In this document: positions 31,264-40,341 of the stretch, piece after piece
Layout of the letters: the number at the start of each line of letters is the position of its first letter
Numbering within the stretch: the stretch's first letter is position 1
Source of the DNA: Butyricicoccus porcorum
GTDB taxonomy: Bacteria > Bacillota > Clostridia > Oscillospirales > Butyricicoccaceae
DNA: 64,000 bases
NCBI RefSeq assembly: GCF_002157465.1
Contig: NZ_NHOC01000002.1
Location: forward strand, 186,508 to 250,507
Direction: 5' to 3'
Program-made: the position numbers and the translations under genes
The notes under the pieces: model-generated
What the model was told of the DNA's origin: nothing
What the model saw: the letters and a program-made list of their open reading frames with translations, nothing else
Databases searched by the model: none

Positions 31264-33216
31264 ATGAGCAAGACTAAGATGACAGTCGGTCAGGCAGTCG
31301 TTAAGTTCCTGAACCAGCAGTACATCGAGATGGACGGCAAGGTAGAGCCGTTTGTAGATGGTATTTTCACAATTTTCGGTCACGGCATGGTCGTTGGCCT
31401 GGGTCAGGCGCTGGATGAGGATCCGGGACACCTGAGAGTATACCAGGGCCGCAACGAACAGGGCATGGCACATGTCGCGATTTCCTATGCAAAGCAGCAT
31501 AATCGCCGTAAGATTATCGCGTGCTCTTCGTCCATCGGACCGGGCGCAGCAAACATGGTAACCGCAGCGCTCACGGCATCCATCAACCACATCCCGCTGC
31601 TGCTGTTCCCGTCTGACTCCTTTGCAACCCGTCAGCCGGATCCGGTTTTGCAGCAGATGGAGGTTCCGAGCGATCTGAGCATCACTGCTTCCGATTGCTT
31701 CAAGCCGGTTACCAAGTACTGGGATCGTGTTTCCCGTCCGGAGCAGCTGATGCCGGCTATGATTAACGCAATGCGCGTTCTGACCGACACTGCAAACTGT
31801 GGCGCTGTCTGCATCAGCCTGCCGCAGGATGTACAGGGCGAGTCCTTTGAGTTCCCGGATTACTTCTTCCAGAAGCGCGTTCACCACATCGCACGCCGTT
31901 GTGCAGATGAGTACGAAATCCAGCAGGCAGTTGAGATGATTAAGGCTTCCAAGAAGCCGCTGTTCATCTCCGGCGGCGGTGTTCGTTACTCCGAAGCAGG
32001 TGAGACCGTCATGGAATTCTGTAAGGAATTCAACATCCCGGTTTCCCAGACGCAGGCAGGTCATTCCGCTCTGCCGGACAGCTTTGAGCTTTCTGTTGGC
32101 GGCGTAGGCGTCACCGGCGGCCTCGCAGCGAATGCGCTGTGCAAGGATGCTGACCTGGTTATCGGCGTCGGCACCCGTTTCAATGACTTTGTTACCGGTT
32201 CCAAGTGGGTTCTGTTCCGCAATCCGGACATCAAGGTTCTGGCAATCAACACTTCTGAATTCCATGCGGAAAAGCTGGATGCAACCCGTTGTGTCGGCGA
32301 TGCAAAGGTAACGCTGGAAGAGATCATGAAGCGCCTGAAGGCAGAGGGCTACAAGTCCGGTTACACCACCGAGATTCAGGAAATCCGCGAAGTATGGGAG
32401 AAGGAGCGCCTGAGCGTTCTGGGCGTCCAGTACCACGGTGAAGGCTTCGGCGAAGGCAAGTTCGTTCCGTGTGTACCGTCCTGGACAGAAAAGATCATGA
32501 ATGACTTCGTTCGTGACATCGGCGGCACCATCACCGAGTCCAACGCAGTTGGCATCCTCCGTGAAGAGATCGACGACGATGCAATCGTTGTTGCAGCAGC
32601 TGGTTCCCTGCCGGCAGACCTCGAGCGTCTGTGGGTTACCGATGCAAAGGATTCCTACAATATGGAATACGGCGCATCCTGCATGGGTTACGAGATCGCA
32701 GGTGCCCTCGGCTCCAAGCTGGCTGAGCCGGACAAGGAAGTTTATGCACTGGTCGGCGACGGTTCGTTCATGATGCTGAACTCTGAAATCCCGACTGCAA
32801 TCCAGGAGAACGCAAAGATCACCGTTGTCGTATTCGATAACACGGCATTCGGCTGCATCAACAACCTCCAGATGGGCAACGGCGTTGGCTCTCTGGCAAC
32901 CGAGATGCGTTACCGCAACGAGGAGACCGGCAAGCTGGACGGCAACTACTGCTACACTGACTTCGGCAAGGTTGGCGAAGGCTACGGCATGAAGGCATTC
33001 TATGCCAAGACCCCGGATGAATTCCGCAAGGCAGTTCAGGACGCAAAGAAGGAAACTGGCTCCTGCATCATCGACGCAAAGGTACTGCCGAAGACCATGG
33101 CAGAAGGCTATGAGTCCTGGTGGCACATCGGTGTTGCTTCCACCTCCAAGTCCGAGGCGGTTCAGGAAGCACGCAAGCGCCTGGATCAGCACATCAGCGA
33201 AGCGAGAATGTATTGA
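31264..33216 (+). CDS. iolD: 3D-(3,5/4)-trihydroxycyclohexane-1,2-dione acylhydrolase
   Basis: TPP-dependent ring-opening enzyme of myo-inositol catabolism: it hydrolyses the trihydroxycyclohexanedione to 5-deoxy-glucuronate. The 650-residue product has the acetolactate-synthase-like three-domain plan: N-terminal pyrimidine domain with FGHGMVVGLGQALDEDPGHL and YQGRNEQGMAHVA (conserved Glu), middle domain GGGVRYSEAG, and C-terminal TPP-binding motif GDGSFMMLNSEI...FDNTAFGCINN near residues 498-535. AAGGAGG precedes the ATG. It opens a nine-gene metabolic block continuing to 41310. Confidence 0.95.
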   Translation: MSKTKMTVGQAVVKFLNQQYIEMDGKVEPFVDGIFTIFGHGMVVGLGQALDEDPGHLRVYQGRNEQGMAHVAISYAKQHNRRKIIACSSSIGPGAANMVTAALTASINHIPLLLFPSDSFATRQPDPVLQQMEVPSDLSITASDCFKPVTKYWDRVSRPEQLMPAMINAMRVLTDTANCGAVCISLPQDVQGESFEFPDYFFQKRVHHIARRCADEYEIQQAVEMIKASKKPLFISGGGVRYSEAGETVMEFCKEFNIPVSQTQAGHSALPDSFELSVGGVGVTGGLAANALCKDADLVIGVGTRFNDFVTGSKWVLFRNPDIKVLAINTSEFHAEKLDATRCVGDAKVTLEEIMKRLKAEGYKSGYTTEIQEIREVWEKERLSVLGVQYHGEGFGEGKFVPCVPSWTEKIMNDFVRDIGGTITESNAVGILREEIDDDAIVVAAAGSLPADLERLWVTDAKDSYNMEYGASCMGYEIAGALGSKLAEPDKEVYALVGDGSFMMLNSEIPTAIQENAKITVVVFDNTAFGCINNLQMGNGVGSLATEMRYRNEETGKLDGNYCYTDFGKVGEGYGMKAFYAKTPDEFRKAVQDAKKETGSCIIDAKVLPKTMAEGYESWWHIGVASTSKSEAVQEARKRLDQHISEARMY

Positions 33217-33299
33217 TCACAACACTTCCAATTTCCTCTGCATTTCTCTTTTACATGACATTGTGACTTTCATTCTCATGCACTTATTTTCTCACATTG

Positions 33300-33327
33300 C
33301 CCCATCGCGGCGAAAGCCGCGGTGGGG
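33300..33327 (+). other. GAAA-tetraloop hairpin between iolD and iolB
   Basis: CCCCATCGCGGC-GAAA-GCCGCGGTGGGG forms a 12-bp stem with one G-U pair, capped by a GNRA loop and without a U tract. It may stabilise or process the polycistronic mRNA and change the iolD:iolB ratio. Confidence 0.6.
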
Positions 33328-33412
33328 GACACCCTCAGAAGTGCAGAGAAAGTGGTTCAATACTTTGGTTATATTCCTTTATTCATAACACCTATCACAC
33401 ACCTAATTCGGC

Positions 33413-33443
33413 AAAGCCGCCCGATAACAGAGCGGGCGGCTTT
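33413..33443 (+). terminator. Hairpin with short U tract upstream of iolB
   Basis: AAAGCCGCCCG pairs with CGGGCGGCTTT (stem 33416-33440). Only three T residues follow, so partial termination or read-through control is more likely than a full stop. Confidence 0.5.
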
Positions 33444-33469
33444 GTCATATCCAAAAAAGGAGTAAAACG

Positions 33470-34261
33470 ATGAAATATACTGCAAAGGGCCCGTTTGAGA
33501 AGGGCTATAACAAAATGGTTTCCGCAGTTGAGAATCCGGAAATGATGGGCATGGAGTTCGGCGTTGTTTCCATGGCAGCGGGCGATGTGATGAGCTTCAA
33601 CTATCCGCAGGAGGTCGTATACGATCTGATAAGCGGCGGCGTTACGTTCGCATGGGACGGCGGCGTGGAGACTGTTTTCCGCACCGATTGCTTCCATGAG
33701 GGCGCGATTCTGCTGCATGTTCCGCAGAACACGGCAGTCACCATTACCTGCACGGCTGACGCGGAAATCGCTGTTGCACGCACCGAAAATGCACGCAGCT
33801 TTGAGGCAAAGCTGATGCGTCCGGAGGATTGTCTGTGTGCAAATGAGGAGCGCGGTGCAGGCCAGATGAACGAGGCATCCACCCGCCTTGTCCGCACCTT
33901 TTTCGACCGTTCCAACTGCCCGGAGACCAATTTCTTCATCGGCGAGGTTGTACATTTCCCGGGCAAGTGGTCCTCTTATCCGCCGCATCAGCATGTTGAG
34001 CCGGAGCTGTATTACTATAAATTCCTGCCGGAGAACGGTTATGGTCTGGCTGAGTACGGCGATGACGCATTCAAGGTGAAGAACAACGATCTGACCGGTA
34101 TGCCGGAAAATGTCACCCATTCTCAGGCTGCTGCACCGGGCTATGCAGAGTATTACCTGTGGTGCATCCGTCTTCAGGACGATAAGAATATTGTCACAAC
34201 TGTCGTACCGGAGTATGAGTGGGTAACCGCACCGGACGCAAAGTATTTCCCGGACATCTGA
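33470..34261 (+). CDS. iolB: 5-deoxy-glucuronate isomerase
   Basis: Bicupin isomerase that turns 5-deoxy-D-glucuronate, the IolD product, into 2-deoxy-5-keto-D-gluconate. The 263-residue product carries the diagnostic block GEVVHFPGKWSSYPPHQHVEPELYYYKF, in which His, His and Glu bind the metal, and an N-terminal degenerate cupin. AAAGGAG precedes the ATG. iolC (kinase) and iolJ (aldolase), which normally process its product, are not found in the window. Confidence 0.95.
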   Translation: MKYTAKGPFEKGYNKMVSAVENPEMMGMEFGVVSMAAGDVMSFNYPQEVVYDLISGGVTFAWDGGVETVFRTDCFHEGAILLHVPQNTAVTITCTADAEIAVARTENARSFEAKLMRPEDCLCANEERGAGQMNEASTRLVRTFFDRSNCPETNFFIGEVVHFPGKWSSYPPHQHVEPELYYYKFLPENGYGLAEYGDDAFKVKNNDLTGMPENVTHSQAAAPGYAEYYLWCIRLQDDKNIVTTVVPEYEWVTAPDAKYFPDI

Positions 34262-34277
34262 GAGAGGAGCACACGAC

Positions 34278-35402
34278 ATGAAGGCATTTCAGCTGATTCC
34301 CGCTGTCGCAGAATATGCGCAGTTTGCGGATTATGCAAAGGAAGCAAATCTCGGCGCAAACGACCTGATTCTCACAAATGAATATATTTATGAGCCTGCT
34401 ATTTCCAAGCTGGATCTGGGCTGTCAGACGCTGTTCCAGGAGAAGTATGGCGCAGGCGAGCCGACCGATGTGATGGTTGATGCCATCCTTGACGAGCTGC
34501 GCGGCAAGAACTATGACCGCATTATTGCAGTTGGCGGCGGTACGATCATCGATATCGCAAAGGTTCTTGCAGTCGCAACCGCAGAGGACAAGGTAGACGA
34601 TCTGTATGACCGCATGCCGGACGGTCTGACCAAGGTTCATCCGCTGGTTATTGTTCCGACTACCTGTGGTACAGGCAGTGAAGTGACCAATATCTCTATC
34701 ATCAACCGCACCACCAAGGGCGTCAAGCAGGGTATCGTTTCCCCGGCAATGTTTGCGAATGAAGCTGCCCTGATTCCGGGTATGCTGGCAAGCCTGCCGT
34801 ACGGTGTATTTGCAACCTCTTCGATTGATGCCATGATCCATGCGGTTGAGTCCTATCTCAGCCCGAATGCCTGCGCACTGAGCGAGCTGTTTTCCGAGCG
34901 TGCGCTGTCGCTGATTCTGCGCGGCTGGAAGGCTGCTGTCGCAGAAGGCACCAAGGATGCATGGAAGAAGAACGCACCGGAATTCCTGCGCGCTTCCAAT
35001 TTTGCAGGTATCGCATTTGGCCATGCGGGCTGTGCAGCAGTTCATGCACTCAGCTATCCGCTCGGCGGTGTACACCACATCCCGCACGGACAGGCCAATC
35101 AGCTGATGTTTGCCGATGTTATGCGCAAGTATCAGGAGAAAAAGCCGGTCGGCAAGCTCAATCAGCTGGAGGAAATCCTGAGCGCGGAGCTGGGCTGCGA
35201 GCCGGTGTTCGCACTGGAAGAGCTGTACAAGCTGATGGACGACGTGCTGAAGAAGACCCCGCTGCGTGAAAATGGCGTAACGGCGGATGAGCTTCCGGTT
35301 TACGCAAAGAGCGTACTGGAGACTCAGCAGCGTCTGCTCGGCAACAACTATGTCGAGCTGAGCGAGGAAGACATTCTGGACATTTACCGCAACGCGTTCT
35401 GA
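34278..35402 (+). CDS. Iron-containing alcohol dehydrogenase, 4-hydroxybutyrate dehydrogenase-like
   Basis: NAD-dependent group III alcohol dehydrogenase of 374 residues. Cofactor part: VGGGTIIDIAKV; metal part: SSIDAMIHAVESYLSP, HAGCAAVHALSYPLGGVHHIPHGQ with the iron-binding His residues. Its general form matches clostridial 4-hydroxybutyrate dehydrogenase (4HbD), which reduces succinate semialdehyde; the CoA transferase and dehydratase next to it support an aldehyde-to-hydroxyacid step. In this operon the aldehyde could instead come from inositol breakdown (see findings). ATG 34278 follows GAGAGGAG, 16 bases after iolB. Confidence 0.85.
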   Translation: MKAFQLIPAVAEYAQFADYAKEANLGANDLILTNEYIYEPAISKLDLGCQTLFQEKYGAGEPTDVMVDAILDELRGKNYDRIIAVGGGTIIDIAKVLAVATAEDKVDDLYDRMPDGLTKVHPLVIVPTTCGTGSEVTNISIINRTTKGVKQGIVSPAMFANEAALIPGMLASLPYGVFATSSIDAMIHAVESYLSPNACALSELFSERALSLILRGWKAAVAEGTKDAWKKNAPEFLRASNFAGIAFGHAGCAAVHALSYPLGGVHHIPHGQANQLMFADVMRKYQEKKPVGKLNQLEEILSAELGCEPVFALEELYKLMDDVLKKTPLRENGVTADELPVYAKSVLETQQRLLGNNYVELSEEDILDIYRNAF

Positions 35403-35436
35403 TTGCGGTTTGACATAATATAAGGAGGAAGACGGG

Positions 35437-35556
35437 ATGCAGAGCCGGAGAAAAGTCTGGATACTGGTCATAGTACTGCTGATTTTTATTGCGGTCTGGG
35501 TCTCGTCTTCTTATCGGCTCGGATATCTGCCGGAACAGTATGTTCCGGTGTACTGA
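35437..35556 (+). CDS. Small single-span membrane protein (39 aa)
   Basis: ATG 35437 follows AAGGAGG with ideal eight-base spacing. The 39-residue product begins with a basic end (MQSRRKVW), has one hydrophobic helix (ILVIVLLIFIAVWVSSS) and a Pro/Tyr tail (YLPEQYVPVY). It lies between the dehydrogenase and the CoA transferase genes. No family is recognised; it could help anchor a neighbouring enzyme or transporter. Confidence 0.65.
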   Translation: MQSRRKVWILVIVLLIFIAVWVSSSYRLGYLPEQYVPVY

Positions 35557-35588
35557 CACACGACCGAAACACATGAGGAGAATCGATT

Positions 35589-36896
35589 ATGGAATGGACA
35601 GATTACTATAAAGAACATACCATGACGCCGGAAGAGGCTGTCTCGGTCATCAAGGACGGTAACCGTGTGGTATTCGGTCACGCTGTCGGCGAGCCGATTA
35701 TTTTCCAGCGCACCATGGCACGTATGGCGGAGCAGTTTCACGGCGTTGAAGTAGCACATATGGTATATCTCGGCTCCGGCGAGTATTTACAGCCGGGCAT
35801 GGAGGAGCATTTCCGCCATAATGCATTGTTTGTCGGCGGTCCTGCGCGTAAGGCAATCGCGGAAAACCGTGCGGATTACACCCCGGTATTCTTTTCCGAC
35901 GTCCCGCACATGTTCCGCAACGGCGAGCTGCCGGTAGATGTCTTTGCATTCACCTGCTCGCCTCCGGATGAGCGTGGCTATGTTTCTATCGGACTTTCGT
36001 GCGATTACGGCTGGCAGGCAATCAAGTCCGCTAAGACAGTCATCGCCGAAGTCAATCCGAATATGCCGCGTACCTTCGGCGAGAGCTTCGTGCATGTCAC
36101 TGACATCGACGGTTTCCTGCTGTCGTGGGAGCCGCTGCCGGAATCCAAGCCGCCGAAGATCACCGAAGAAGATCAGAAAATCGGCAAATACATCGCAGAC
36201 CTTGTCCGCGATGGCGACTGCCTCCAGCTCGGCATCGGTGCGGTGCCGGACGCTGTGTGCTCGTTCCTCGGCGACAAAAAGAACCTCGGTATTCACTCCG
36301 AGATGGTATCCGATGGCGTTCTGTCGCTGATTGAAAGCGGCGTCATCAACGGTCAGTGCAAACAGCGCGATATCGGACGCATCTGTGTGACCTTCCTGAT
36401 GGGTACGCGCAAGCTGTATGATTTTGTCGACAACAACCCGGTCATCAAAATGCTTCCGGTCGATGTATGCAACAATCCGGCAGTTATTTCGCAGAACGAC
36501 AACGTTGTTTCCATCAACTCGTGCGTACAGGTTGACTTGCAGGGTCAGGTATGTGCGGAGGCCATCGGTCTGCGCCAGATTTCCGGTATCGGCGGACAGA
36601 TGGACTTTGTCCGCGGTGCAAACCTGTCCAAGGGCGGTCGTTCGATCATTGCACTGCATTCTGCAACCAAGAATGAGTCAGAGTCTAAAATCGTTCCGAC
36701 CATCACGACCGGTGGCCCGGTAACTACCAGCCGCTGCGATGTCAATTACATCGTTACGGAATACGGTGTTGCCCAGCTGCGCGGACAGACACTGCGCGAG
36801 CGTGCCAAGCGCCTGATTGCCATTGCGCATCCGAAGTTCCGTGCGGAACTGGCGGAGGAGTATGCAAAGCGTTTTGGAGAAACGCTTGACATATAA
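35589..36896 (+). CDS. Acetyl-CoA hydrolase/transferase family, 4-hydroxybutyrate CoA-transferase-like
   Basis: Family I-like CoA transferase of 435 residues (Cat2/AbfT type) that moves CoA from acetyl- or butyryl-CoA to a 4-carbon hydroxyacid. Evidence: FGHAVGEP at the N-terminus, LQLGIGAVPDAVCSFL, GIHSEMVSDGV with the catalytic Glu in HSE, GIGGQMDFVRGAN, and YIVTEYGVAQLRGQT. Length fits. AGGAG precedes the ATG. The next gene is the matching dehydratase. Confidence 0.9.
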   Translation: MEWTDYYKEHTMTPEEAVSVIKDGNRVVFGHAVGEPIIFQRTMARMAEQFHGVEVAHMVYLGSGEYLQPGMEEHFRHNALFVGGPARKAIAENRADYTPVFFSDVPHMFRNGELPVDVFAFTCSPPDERGYVSIGLSCDYGWQAIKSAKTVIAEVNPNMPRTFGESFVHVTDIDGFLLSWEPLPESKPPKITEEDQKIGKYIADLVRDGDCLQLGIGAVPDAVCSFLGDKKNLGIHSEMVSDGVLSLIESGVINGQCKQRDIGRICVTFLMGTRKLYDFVDNNPVIKMLPVDVCNNPAVISQNDNVVSINSCVQVDLQGQVCAEAIGLRQISGIGGQMDFVRGANLSKGGRSIIALHSATKNESESKIVPTITTGGPVTTSRCDVNYIVTEYGVAQLRGQTLRERAKRLIAIAHPKFRAELAEEYAKRFGETLDI

Positions 36897-36929
36897 AAGA
36901 AAATAGAAAGAGAAAGAAGGCAGATTGTC

Positions 36930-38375
36930 ATGATGACAAAAGAACAGTACATTGAATCCCTGCGCAAGCTGAATCTGAATCTGTATCGTTTCGGCCAGAA
37001 GGTTGAAAATGTTGTGGACGACCCGATTGTCCGCCCGTCGCTCAACTCGTTTGCAGCAACCTATGAGCTGGCAGAGGATCCGCAGTATGAAGATCTGATG
37101 ACTGCGACCTCCAACCTGACCGGCAAGAAGGTCAACCGCTTTACGCACCTGCATCAGTCCACGGATGACCTGATCCGCAAGGTAAAGATGCAGCGCCTGC
37201 TCGGTCAGAAGACCGCAGCTTGCTTCCAGCGCTGTGTCGGCATGGACGCAGCCAATGCTGTCTATTCCACGACGTATGAGACCGATGAGGCATGCGGAAC
37301 CAATTATTTTGAAAACTTTAAGAAATTCTGGACAATGGTTCAGGAGGAAGACCTCGCTGTTGACGGCGCAATGACCGACGTCAAGGGCGACCGCGGCCTG
37401 TCTCCGTCCAAGCAGGCAGATCCGGATCTGTTCCTGCATGTTGTCGAGCGCACTGCGGACGGCGTTTATGTCACCGGCGCAAAGGCACATCAGACCGGTT
37501 ACCTGAACAGCCATTATGTACTCGTTATGCCGACCATCTCCATGCGTGAGGGCGATGAGGACTATGCAATTTCCTTCGCATGCCCGACCGATGCAGAGGG
37601 CATCACCCTGATTCTCGGCCGTCAGTCCTGTGACACCCGCAAGACCGAGGAATACAACGATATCGATGTCGGCAACAAGGTATACGGCGGCCATGAAGTT
37701 CTGGTTATCTTCGACCGCGTCTTTATCCCGAATGACATGATCTTCCTGAACGGCGAGACTCAGTTCGCAGGCATGATGGTAGAGCGTTTCGCTGGTTATC
37801 ACAGACAGTCCTACGGCGGCTGCAAGGTCGGCGTCGGCGACGTTCTGATCGGTGCTACCGCTCTGGCTGTTGAGATGGCAGGCTGTGCAAAGGCATCTCA
37901 TGTCAAGGACAAGATCATCGAGATGACTCACCTGAATGAGACCCTGTATGCCTGCGGCATTGCATGTTCCTCTCAGGGCACGCAGACCAAGTCCGGCAAC
38001 TATCTGATCGATCTGCTGCTGGCAAACGTCTGCAAGCAGAACGTCACCCGCTTCCCGTATGACATTGCGCGCCTGGCACAGGATCTGGCAGGCGGCCTGA
38101 TGGTAACGCAGCCGTCCGAGGCAGATTACCGCAATCCGGCAACGCATGACTACATCGAGAAGTACCTCAAGGGTGTTGCTTCTGTTCCGACGGAGGATCG
38201 TATGCGCGTCCTGCGCCTGATCGAGAACATGACCATGGGTACCGCAGCTGTCGGCTATCTGCCGGAGTCCATGCACGGTGCAGGCTCTCCGCAGGCACAG
38301 CGCATCATGATTGCACGTCAGGGCAACCTCGAGATGAAGAAGCAGCTGGCTAAGGCAATTGCCCGCATCAACTGA
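36930..38375 (+). CDS. abfD: 4-hydroxybutyryl-CoA dehydratase / vinylacetyl-CoA isomerase-like
   Basis: FAD and 4Fe-4S enzyme that removes water from 4-hydroxybutyryl-CoA by ketyl-radical chemistry, giving crotonyl-CoA, a butyrate precursor; it is inactivated by oxygen. The 481-residue product conserves all four cluster ligands known from the Clostridium aminobutyricum enzyme (Cys99, Cys103, His292, Cys299): here Cys98 and Cys102 in AACFQRCVGMD and His291 and Cys298 in AGYHRQSYGGCKVG. TGAKAHQTGYLNSHY and GYLPESMHGAGSP are further family blocks. A second ATG follows the first directly. Confidence 0.95.
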   Translation: MMTKEQYIESLRKLNLNLYRFGQKVENVVDDPIVRPSLNSFAATYELAEDPQYEDLMTATSNLTGKKVNRFTHLHQSTDDLIRKVKMQRLLGQKTAACFQRCVGMDAANAVYSTTYETDEACGTNYFENFKKFWTMVQEEDLAVDGAMTDVKGDRGLSPSKQADPDLFLHVVERTADGVYVTGAKAHQTGYLNSHYVLVMPTISMREGDEDYAISFACPTDAEGITLILGRQSCDTRKTEEYNDIDVGNKVYGGHEVLVIFDRVFIPNDMIFLNGETQFAGMMVERFAGYHRQSYGGCKVGVGDVLIGATALAVEMAGCAKASHVKDKIIEMTHLNETLYACGIACSSQGTQTKSGNYLIDLLLANVCKQNVTRFPYDIARLAQDLAGGLMVTQPSEADYRNPATHDYIEKYLKGVASVPTEDRMRVLRLIENMTMGTAAVGYLPESMHGAGSPQAQRIMIARQGNLEMKKQLAKAIARIN

Positions 38376-38395
38376 TCCGCAGAAAGGAACATCGT

Positions 38396-39403
38396 ATGAA
38401 AAAGGTTCGCGTTGGTCTGGTCGGTCTGGGCCCGCTCGGCAGGGTACATGCAGAGAATTTAATGTTCCGCATTCCCAATGCTGAGCTGGCGGCAGTCTGC
38501 ACCCGGACACAGGCAAAGCTGGATGAGGTGCGCCGCGAATGGGAGACCCCGGAGGTCTATACCGATTACGCGGAAATGCTGGAGAAGGCAAAGCTGGATG
38601 CCGTTGCGGTCATTTCGCCGACAAATGTACATCTGGAACATGTGCGCCTGGCGGTGGAGGCAGGTCTGCATGTGTTCATTGAGAAGCCGACCGGTATGGA
38701 TGCCGCAGAATGCGCTGAAATTGAGCGTCTGGCGGCTGCCGGAGGCAAGATATTTGCCGTGGGATTTATGCGCCGGTTCGATGCATCTTATGCCGATGCA
38801 AAGCGCCGCATCGAGGCGGGGGAGATTGGCACACCAGTTTTCTTCCGTGGATACAGCCTTGACCCGGTCTGGCAGGGTGAGGCACAGGTCGCGCGCGCGG
38901 AAGCAAACGGCAAGTGGTTTCTCGACATGGGCGTACATGATTATGATCTTGCGCGATGGCTGCTCGGCGCAGAGCCGAAGAAAGCATATGCCTGCGGAGG
39001 TGCCTATGTGTTCGGAGATTTTGCAAAAAATCACGACGTCGACAACGGCTTTTCGCTTGTCCAGTTTGACAACAATGCCGCAGCCTTTTTCTACTGCGGA
39101 CGTACAGCGCCGCACGGTTCCCATGTGGAAAGCGAGATCATCGGCACGAAGGGAACGCTGCGCATCTGTGAATCCCCGCGCCGTGCCCGCGTAACACAGT
39201 TTACCCGTGGCGGTGAGGTACATGAATGTATCGACCATTACCTTGACCGCTGGGGTGAAGCGTATTATCAGGAGATGCAGCAGTTTGTCAATGAAGTACA
39301 GGCCGGAGAGCAGTCCGTCAGCGCAACCGCAGGCGACTGCACCGGTGCTGTCAGGCTGGCAGAAATGATTCTCGAAGCATACGAAAAGCAATTGGACGAA
39401 TAA
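38396..39403 (+). CDS. Gfo/Idh/MocA family oxidoreductase (inositol dehydrogenase-like)
   Basis: NAD(P)-dependent sugar dehydrogenase of 335 residues. The Rossmann start VRVGLVGLGPLGRVHAENL, the EKPTGM loop with the conserved Lys near residue 98-103, and the catalytic Asp/His in FLDMGVHDYDLARWLLG match inositol 2-dehydrogenases (IolG/IolW/IolX). With iolD and iolB in the same operon, it probably oxidises myo- or scyllo-inositol to the inosose; exact stereochemistry cannot be told. AAAGGAAC lies before the ATG. Confidence 0.85.
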   Translation: MKKVRVGLVGLGPLGRVHAENLMFRIPNAELAAVCTRTQAKLDEVRREWETPEVYTDYAEMLEKAKLDAVAVISPTNVHLEHVRLAVEAGLHVFIEKPTGMDAAECAEIERLAAAGGKIFAVGFMRRFDASYADAKRRIEAGEIGTPVFFRGYSLDPVWQGEAQVARAEANGKWFLDMGVHDYDLARWLLGAEPKKAYACGGAYVFGDFAKNHDVDNGFSLVQFDNNAAAFFYCGRTAPHGSHVESEIIGTKGTLRICESPRRARVTQFTRGGEVHECIDHYLDRWGEAYYQEMQQFVNEVQAGEQSVSATAGDCTGAVRLAEMILEAYEKQLDE

Positions 39404-39471
39404 AGAATGGAAGCCCGTCCTGTGCATATCGCATTTGGACGGCTTCTGTTCTGTCAAAACAGGAGGTAAGC

Positions 39472-40326
39472 ATGGATAAAAAGCAGAAGATGCAGCAGCT
39501 GCGCGTTTTTGCTGCGGAAATCCGTCTGGAAACGCTGAAGGTTATCGCTTCGCGCGGCTTCGGACATGTCGGCGGCTCGATGTCGATGGCAGATGCCATG
39601 GCAGTTCTGTACGGTGAGGTCATGAACATCGACCCGAAAAACCCGCGCTGGGAGGATCGTGACTGGTTCGTTCTGTCCAAGGGTCATGGCGGCCCGGTTA
39701 TGTACGCGACCCTCGGCCTCAAGGGTTATTATCCGATGGAGAGCGCATATACGCTCAACCAGCCGGGTACAGACTTCCCGTCCCATACGGATCGCATGAA
39801 GACAGTCGGCGTCGATCTGACAACCGGCTCTCTGGGTCAGGGCATGAGTGAGGCAGTCGGCGCAGCGCTCGGCAACAAGGCGCAGGGCAGAAATAACCAT
39901 GTCTTTGTTGCAGTTGGCGACGGCGAATGCGACGAGGGCCAGATCTGGGAGGCAGCACAGTTTGCAGCACATTATAAGCTGGACAATCTGGTTTGTCTGG
40001 TAGATGACAACAAGCGTCAGCTGGACGGTGCGGTTGCCGACGTCATGGGTCATGGCAAGGGCATCGGCGCGAAGTTTGACGCATTTGGCTGGAATGTCAT
40101 CAATATTGAGGACGGCAACGATGTCGAGCAGATTTATGATGCCATCCAGGCAGCTTATCAGGTCAAGGGTCAGCCGACCTGCCTGATTCTGAACACCACC
40201 AAGGGCAAGGGCGCAACCTTTGCGGAGCCGTCCGGCGCACACTCCTCCCAGCCGACGCAGGAGCAGTGGGACGAAGCCATTGCGGCATCCGAGGCAGAGC
40301 TCGCAGCCATCCGTGCGCAGAAGTAA
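39472..40326 (+). CDS. Transketolase, N-terminal (TPP-binding) subunit
   Basis: First half of a two-polypeptide transketolase (284 residues): GHVGGSMSMADAMAVLYG, LSKGHGGPVMYATLGLKGY, and the TPP motif GDGECDEGQIWEAAQFAAHYKLDNLVCLVDDN. Such enzymes transfer a glycolaldehyde unit from a ketose to an aldose. Split transketolases are common in Firmicutes, often in sugar-catabolic operons. The partner follows after 15 bases. Presence here, instead of iolC/iolJ, is unusual. Confidence 0.93.
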   Translation: MDKKQKMQQLRVFAAEIRLETLKVIASRGFGHVGGSMSMADAMAVLYGEVMNIDPKNPRWEDRDWFVLSKGHGGPVMYATLGLKGYYPMESAYTLNQPGTDFPSHTDRMKTVGVDLTTGSLGQGMSEAVGAALGNKAQGRNNHVFVAVGDGECDEGQIWEAAQFAAHYKLDNLVCLVDDNKRQLDGAVADVMGHGKGIGAKFDAFGWNVINIEDGNDVEQIYDAIQAAYQVKGQPTCLILNTTKGKGATFAEPSGAHSSQPTQEQWDEAIAASEAELAAIRAQK

Positions 40327-40341
40327 AGGAGGGGAATACCA

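Noticed and set aside
31213-33192. Minus-strand frame of 659 codons opposite iolD
   Set aside because: It is a shadow of the strongly supported iolD gene; no start signal or family resemblance. The same holds for the long antisense frames over purB, abfD and metY.
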